This document shows positions 54,390 to 57,515 of a stretch of 57,515 nt of DNA, in pieces. A program made the position numbers and the translations under genes. The DNA comes from CAWBVG01 sp963792175 (GTDB lineage: Bacteria > Acidobacteriota > Vicinamibacteria > Vicinamibacterales > CAVVIG01). The notes below the pieces were generated by a model. The model saw only the letters and a program-made list of their open reading frames with translations, did not search any database and was not told the origin of the DNA. The stretch spans positions 1 through 57,515 of the forward strand of contig CAWBVG010000025.1 in NCBI GenBank assembly GCA_963792175.1, in the 5' to 3' direction. Position 1 is the first letter of the stretch. Each line of letters starts with the position of its first letter.

Positions 54390-55241
54390 ATGGCGATCAC
54401 GACTGTGGGAGTACTGGGGTGCGGACTGATGGGATCGGGCATCGCCCAGGTGTGCGCCGCCGCCGGTTACAAGACGATCGTGCGCGAGGTCGATGACATC
54501 GCGCTCAACAAGGGGTTGGGCCGCATCAGGAAATTCCTGGACGATGGCGTGGCCAAGGGAAAGGTGAGCGCTGACGCCCGCGACAAGACGCTTGGCGGCC
54601 TGTCCGGGACGACGACGTTTTCCGGCCTCGGCGAGTGCGACCTGATCGTCGAGGCCATCATCGAGAACCTGGAAGACAAGCGGCAGGCGTACGTCGCGCT
54701 CGAGAAGATCGTACGGCGCGACACCATCTTCGTATCGAACACGTCGTCGTTGTGCATCACGGAGCTGGCGGCGGCTTCGTCACGGCCGGATCGATTCGGC
54801 GGACTGCACTTCTTCAATCCGGTGCCGCTGATGAAGCTGGTCGAGGTGATCAGGGCGTTGACCACGAGCGATGAGACTTACCAGACCGTGTTTGCCTTTG
54901 CCCGGTCGCTGGGCAAGGAGCCAATCACGGCGCCAGACCGTCCCGGATTCATCGTCAATCGGCTGCTGGTGCCGTACCTGCTCGATGCCATTCGCGCGTA
55001 CAAGAACGGCCTGGGCTCGCTCGACGACATCGACAAGGGGATGAAGCTCGGATGCGGCTACCCGATGGGGCCGTTCACGCTGCTCGACTTCGTTGGCCTC
55101 GACACGACGTACTACATCGCCAACATCATGTTCGAGGAGTTTCGCGAGCCACAGTACGCGCCCCCGCCGCTGCTCAAGCGCATGGTCCTCGCCGGCCGGC
55201 TGGGGAAGAAGACCGGGCAGGGGTTCTATAGCTACGCGTAG
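54390..55241 (+). CDS. 3-hydroxybutyryl/3-hydroxyacyl-CoA dehydrogenase
   Basis: 283 aa from ATG 54390. The NAD-binding GVLGCGLMGSGIAQVCAAAG, LIVEAIIENLEDKRQAYVAL, SNTSSLCITELAAASSRPDR, GGLHFFNPVPLMKLVEVIRA (catalytic His and the NPxPxM motif) and the C-terminal NRLLVPYLLDAIRAYKNGLG, GCGYPMGPFTLLDFVGLDTT are all typical of the single-function, 280-aa FadB2/Hbd class. It oxidises 3-hydroxyacyl-CoA to 3-ketoacyl-CoA. With the two dehydrogenases before it on the same strand, this may be an acid/ketone catabolic group. Confidence 0.95.
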   Translation: MAITTVGVLGCGLMGSGIAQVCAAAGYKTIVREVDDIALNKGLGRIRKFLDDGVAKGKVSADARDKTLGGLSGTTTFSGLGECDLIVEAIIENLEDKRQAYVALEKIVRRDTIFVSNTSSLCITELAAASSRPDRFGGLHFFNPVPLMKLVEVIRALTTSDETYQTVFAFARSLGKEPITAPDRPGFIVNRLLVPYLLDAIRAYKNGLGSLDDIDKGMKLGCGYPMGPFTLLDFVGLDTTYYIANIMFEEFREPQYAPPPLLKRMVLAGRLGKKTGQGFYSYA

Positions 55242-55242
55242 G

Positions 55243-55325
55243 GGCTGGGGGCTAGCTGAGCCTGCCTCGCCGAAGCTCGCGAGAACACTGCGAGCGGAGG
55301 CGGGGGCTCGCTGTCAAAAGCTAGT
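55243..55325. repeat. Word remnant plus CGCCGAAGC...GCGGAGGCGGG palindrome, copy 5
   Basis: GGGGCTGGGGGCTAGCTGAG (the same word as at 41433) is followed by CCTGCCTCGCCGAAGCTCGC, GAGAACACTGCGAGCGGAGG, CGGGGGC, which folds back on itself, and then GTCAAAAGCTAG. The unit sits between convergent hbd and tetR genes; its last bases enter the 3' end of tetR. Confidence 0.65.
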
Positions 55326-55955
55326 CGGGCTGGGCTGCGCGATGCCGGTTGAGAGCCGTTCGAGCGCGAATGTCGCGAGGGCGTCCGCGGCTTTTGGATC
55401 GGGTCCGAGCTGGCCGTCGATCGCCAACATGGCTACGCCATGAACGGCGGCCCAGATGTATTGGGCCAGCGTCTGGGGTGGGTCTGCGCGTAGCAGGCCG
55501 TCCTTCTGCAGCATCACCACCGCGTCGAGCAGGACCTGGAACGACGCCTGCGCGTCCGCTGCCAGTTCGGCATCGCGCTCGCACAGATCCTTGAACGCGC
55601 CGAACATCACGCGATAGTGCGACGGGTTCGCGATCGCGAACGTGATGTAGGCCGTGCCCATGGCTCGGAATCCGTTCCGTCCGCCGCCGGCCGCGGCCCA
55701 CGCCTGCGAGAGCTCCCGCGTGAACGCCTGGAAGCCTTCCCGGGCGACCGCCGCCAGCAGCGCCGGCTTGTCGGCGAAATGGCGGTAGAGCGCCGTACGC
55801 GACACGCCCAGGCGCTTGCCGACGGCCCGCAGCGTGACCCCGTCGACGCCCTCTTTTCGAATCGTCCGCGCGGTTTCGGCGAGAAGCGCGCGGCGAAGGT
55901 CGCCGTGGTGGTAGGCGGCGGCCGGTTTTCGCTTGGCGGCGCGTGTGGCAGCCAT
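55314..55955 (-). CDS. TetR family transcriptional regulator
   Basis: 213 aa from ATG 55955. The N-terminal DNA-binding part is HHGDLRRALLAETARTIRKE, GVDGVTLRAVGKRLGVSRTA, LYRHFADKPALLAAVAREGF, a standard TetR helix-turn-helix. The C-terminal part (FRAMGTAYITFAIANPSHYR, VMFGAFKDL) is the WHG domain, a frequent TetR ligand domain. It faces a divergent membrane-protein gene across 52-60 nt carrying two 17-nt operator-like palindromes, so autorepression and control of the neighbour are likely. The ligand is unknown. Confidence 0.93.
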   Translation of the reverse strand: MAATRAAKRKPAAAYHHGDLRRALLAETARTIRKEGVDGVTLRAVGKRLGVSRTALYRHFADKPALLAAVAREGFQAFTRELSQAWAAAGGGRNGFRAMGTAYITFAIANPSHYRVMFGAFKDLCERDAELAADAQASFQVLLDAVVMLQKDGLLRADPPQTLAQYIWAAVHGVAMLAIDGQLGPDPKAADALATFALERLSTGIAQPSPTSF

Positions 55956-55975
55956 GGCTCGAGTGTAAGAAAGAG

Positions 55976-55992
55976 TGTTGACATTGTCAACA
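55976..55992. promoter_or_regulatory. TetR operator candidate 1
   Basis: TGTTGACATTGTCAACA is a palindrome with only the central base unmatched. It lies 20 nt upstream of the tetR start codon. Confidence 0.8.
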
Positions 55993-56008
55993 TGACATCG
56001 CTATCATA

Positions 56009-56025
56009 TGTTGACTATGACAACA
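56009..56025. promoter_or_regulatory. TetR operator candidate 2
   Basis: TGTTGACTATGACAACA shares the left half TGTTGAC and ends ACAACA. Its centre is 33 bp (three helical turns) from that of site 1. It covers the likely start codon of the divergent gene. Confidence 0.7.
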
Positions 56026-56960
56026 TTACGTCGCCTCTACGCGGCCGACGCGCCGCTCACCCTGACCGGCGCCCTGATGGCGGCCGCCCTGATCCCGGCT
56101 CTGGCCGGTCTCTGGCTCGATCCCCGCCTCATCACCGGCGCCCCCGCCTGGCTCAAGCCGGCGAAGTTCGCGGTGTCGACCGCGATCTACACGTTGACCC
56201 TGGCGTGGATATTCACCTATCTCCCCGAGTGGATCCGCACCCGCCGCATCGTCGGCCGGGGAAGCGCCGCCATTCTCATCTTCGAGGTCGGCGCCATCTA
56301 CGTCCAGGCGTGGCGCGGTACGACGAGCCATTTCAACGTCGCGACGCCGGCTCGATGCGGCGCTGTTCGCTGCGATGGGGCTGGCATCGTGATCCAGACT
56401 GTCGGGCCGCTGTCGTCGCGGTCGCGCTGTGGCGGCAGCGGTTTGGCGATGCCGCGCGTGGATGGGCCCTGCGTCTGGGGTTGACGGTGTCGATTGTCGG
56501 CGCGTCTACCGGCGGCCTGATGACCACGCCCCGCGCGTCCCAGATCGCGGATGCGCGCGCAACCCACCACATGCCGGTGCCGGGTCGCATACGGTCGGCG
56601 CGCCTGACGGTGATCCGGGACTGCCGGGTACGGGTTGGAGCCGCGCGACACGGCGACATCCGCGTGGCGCACTTCCTCGGCCTGCACGCCATGCAGGTGC
56701 TGCCGGCGGTGGCCTGGTTACTGACGCGCAGACGCCAGTCAGACGTGCGGGCCTTGCGCCTGACGTTTGTCGCGGCAGGAAGCTATTTCGCGTTGTTCGC
56801 GCTGCTGTTGGTGCAGGCACTCAGCGGGGAATCCGTGGCCGCGCCGTCGCCGGTGTTCGTCACGGCGTTTGCTCTCTGGGCGCTCGCGACGGGAATCGGC
56901 GTCGCGGTCGCGGCGCGGCGTCAGGCGGCCGCGTCTCCGCAGATGGTGTTGATCGCCTGA
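56017..56960 (+). pseudogene. Conserved membrane protein of unknown function, about five frameshifts
   Basis: Start ATG 56017 (MTTLRRLYAADAPLTLTGAL); ATG 56008 is also open. Helices: GALMAAALIPALAGLWLDPR, FAVSTAIYTLTLAWIFTYLP, GSAAILIFEVGAIYVQAWRG. After shifts near 56350, 56385 and 56405, ALWRQRFGDAARGWALRLGL continues. After shifts near 56583 and 56640 the pieces GSHTVGAPDGDPGLPGTGWS and GDIRVAHFLGLHAMQVLPAV match a conserved signature I associate with uncharacterised seven-helix membrane proteins. The end is FVTAFALWALATGIGVAVAA to the stop at 56960. It probably answers to the divergent TetR. All motif blocks are in order, so the shifts look like read errors. Confidence 0.6.
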
Positions 56961-57000
56961 CGCCCGCTCAGTTCACTGGTTTCTGCGGCCGAGCACAACC

Positions 57001-57515
57001 CTAGTCGGCTCGCAGCACGCTGATCGGATCCATGCGCGATGCGCGGCGGGCAGGCAGGTAGCTGGCCAGCAGCGCGATGGTGGCCAGCAGTCCCACCACG
57101 GCCACGTAGGTCGACGGATCTCCGGCGGTCACGCCGTACAGCACGTTCTGCAGCGCTCGCGTACCGGCCCACGCGAGCGCGAGTCCAATCGACAGGCCGA
57201 TTCCGGTCAGCGCCAGCCCGCGCACGACGACGACCCGCATCACCGATCCGGCGGTCGCCCCCAGCGCGATGCGCAGGCCAATTTCACGACTGCGCTGCGC
57301 AACCGCATACGACAACACGCCGTACAGCCCGAGCGAGGCGAGGAGCAGCGCCAGCCCCGCGAATGCGCCGAGCAGGACCATCTGCTGGTGCCGATCGGCG
57401 ACGTCGAGGTCGACAATCTCGTCCATCGTTCGCACCGCCGATATTGGCTGATCCGGGTCGACGCGCGCGATGACATGGCGAATCGGTTCCACCAGATCGG
57501 CAGGCGCGCCGGCAG
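57001..57515 (-). CDS. ADOP/MacB-type ABC permease, C-terminal part, cut by window edge
   Basis: The frame is open to the window end; the stop is at 57001-57003. IRHVIARVDPDQPISAVRTM, DEIVDLDVADRHQQMVLLGA begins the extracytoplasmic end. The C-terminal FtsX membrane core follows: FAGLALLLASLGLYGVLSYA, VAQRSREIGLRIALGATAGS, VMRVVVVRGLALTGIGLSIG, ALQNVLYGVTAGDPSTYVAV, ending RASRMDPISVLRAD. This arrangement is that of the acidobacterial duplicated orphan permeases, large proteins without a linked ATPase. The N-terminal parts lie outside. Confidence 0.88.
   Translation of the reverse strand, partial: AGAPADLVEPIRHVIARVDPDQPISAVRTMDEIVDLDVADRHQQMVLLGAFAGLALLLASLGLYGVLSYAVAQRSREIGLRIALGATAGSVMRVVVVRGLALTGIGLSIGLALAWAGTRALQNVLYGVTAGDPSTYVAVVGLLATIALLASYLPARRASRMDPISVLRAD

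Overview
The window looks like a draft contig from a high-GC Acidobacteriota genome, most likely class Vicinamibacteria. This is inferred from overall gene style, an ADOP/MacB-type orphan permease, TAT-exported Gfo/Idh proteins, tightly packed genes with 4-nt ATGA/GTGA overlaps, and intergenic inverted arrays of short repeated words. No rRNA, CRISPR array or insertion sequence was recognised. There is one tRNA, tRNA-Leu(CAG). No gap without a gene exceeds about 300 bases. The largest, 34122-34399, is almost filled by an inverted word array.

Left arm (1 to about 5300): every recognisable gene is broken by several single-base frameshifts. They are an MFS transporter, DedA, a possible lipoprotein, BolA, an alpha/beta hydrolase, a thiolase, a DUF35 Zn-ribbon/OB protein, a PHP hydrolase and the first third of a MaoC-type hydratase. 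The hydrolase, thiolase, DUF35, PHP and MaoC genes resemble a CoA-thioester (lipid, sterol or aromatic) catabolic cluster. The MaoC frame runs straight into the TAT signal of an unrelated gene near 5300-5350, and frameshift density falls there. This suggests a chimeric contig join or a very low-quality contig end.

5.3-9.1 kb: a TAT beta-propeller protein and a Gfo/Idh oxidoreductase, a small conserved protein, an NTF2-like protein, tRNA-Leu and a heptad-repeat coiled coil. 9.3-13.2 kb: SppA and a PpiD-type chaperone, convergent. 13.4-21.8 kb: a GAF-GGDEF diguanylate cyclase, then the cell-shape operon mreB-mreC-mreD-mrdA-rodA and RNase G.

21.9-34.1 kb: minus-strand genes, mostly overlapping or abutting. 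In transcription order they are a HEAT-like protein, an HD-GYP protein, a second HEAT-like protein, a second HD-GYP protein, an alkaline-phosphatase-family protein, an MGMT-type protein, an ECF sigma factor, its zinc anti-sigma factor, a DUF4097 protein and a small exported protein. The duplicated HEAT/HD-GYP module, in which all four proteins appear to share one N-terminal domain, is the best candidate here for an undescribed signalling system.

34.4-42 kb: nucleoside salvage (pyrimidine-nucleoside phosphorylase, NupC, purine nucleoside phosphorylase, an ABM-cytidine deaminase fusion), MtnA, TsaD, YjbQ and a NUDIX hydrolase. 42-47.7 kb: an APC amino-acid permease, an HD hydrolase, and two ABC ATPase/permease pairs. 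47.8-51.4 kb: an exported protein of unknown function, an M28 peptidase, a degenerate PilZ protein and a receiver domain lacking its phospho-acceptor. 51.6-57.5 kb: an aldehyde dehydrogenase, an isopropylmalate/isocitrate-type dehydrogenase, a 3-hydroxyacyl-CoA dehydrogenase, a TetR regulator with two matching operators before a divergent membrane protein, and the edge of an ADOP/MacB permease.

Two intergenic repeat families occur. One has tandem words of about 7 nt with inverted arms, a different word at most loci. The other is a CGCCGAAGC/GCGGAGGCGGG palindrome found five times, only right of 34 kb.
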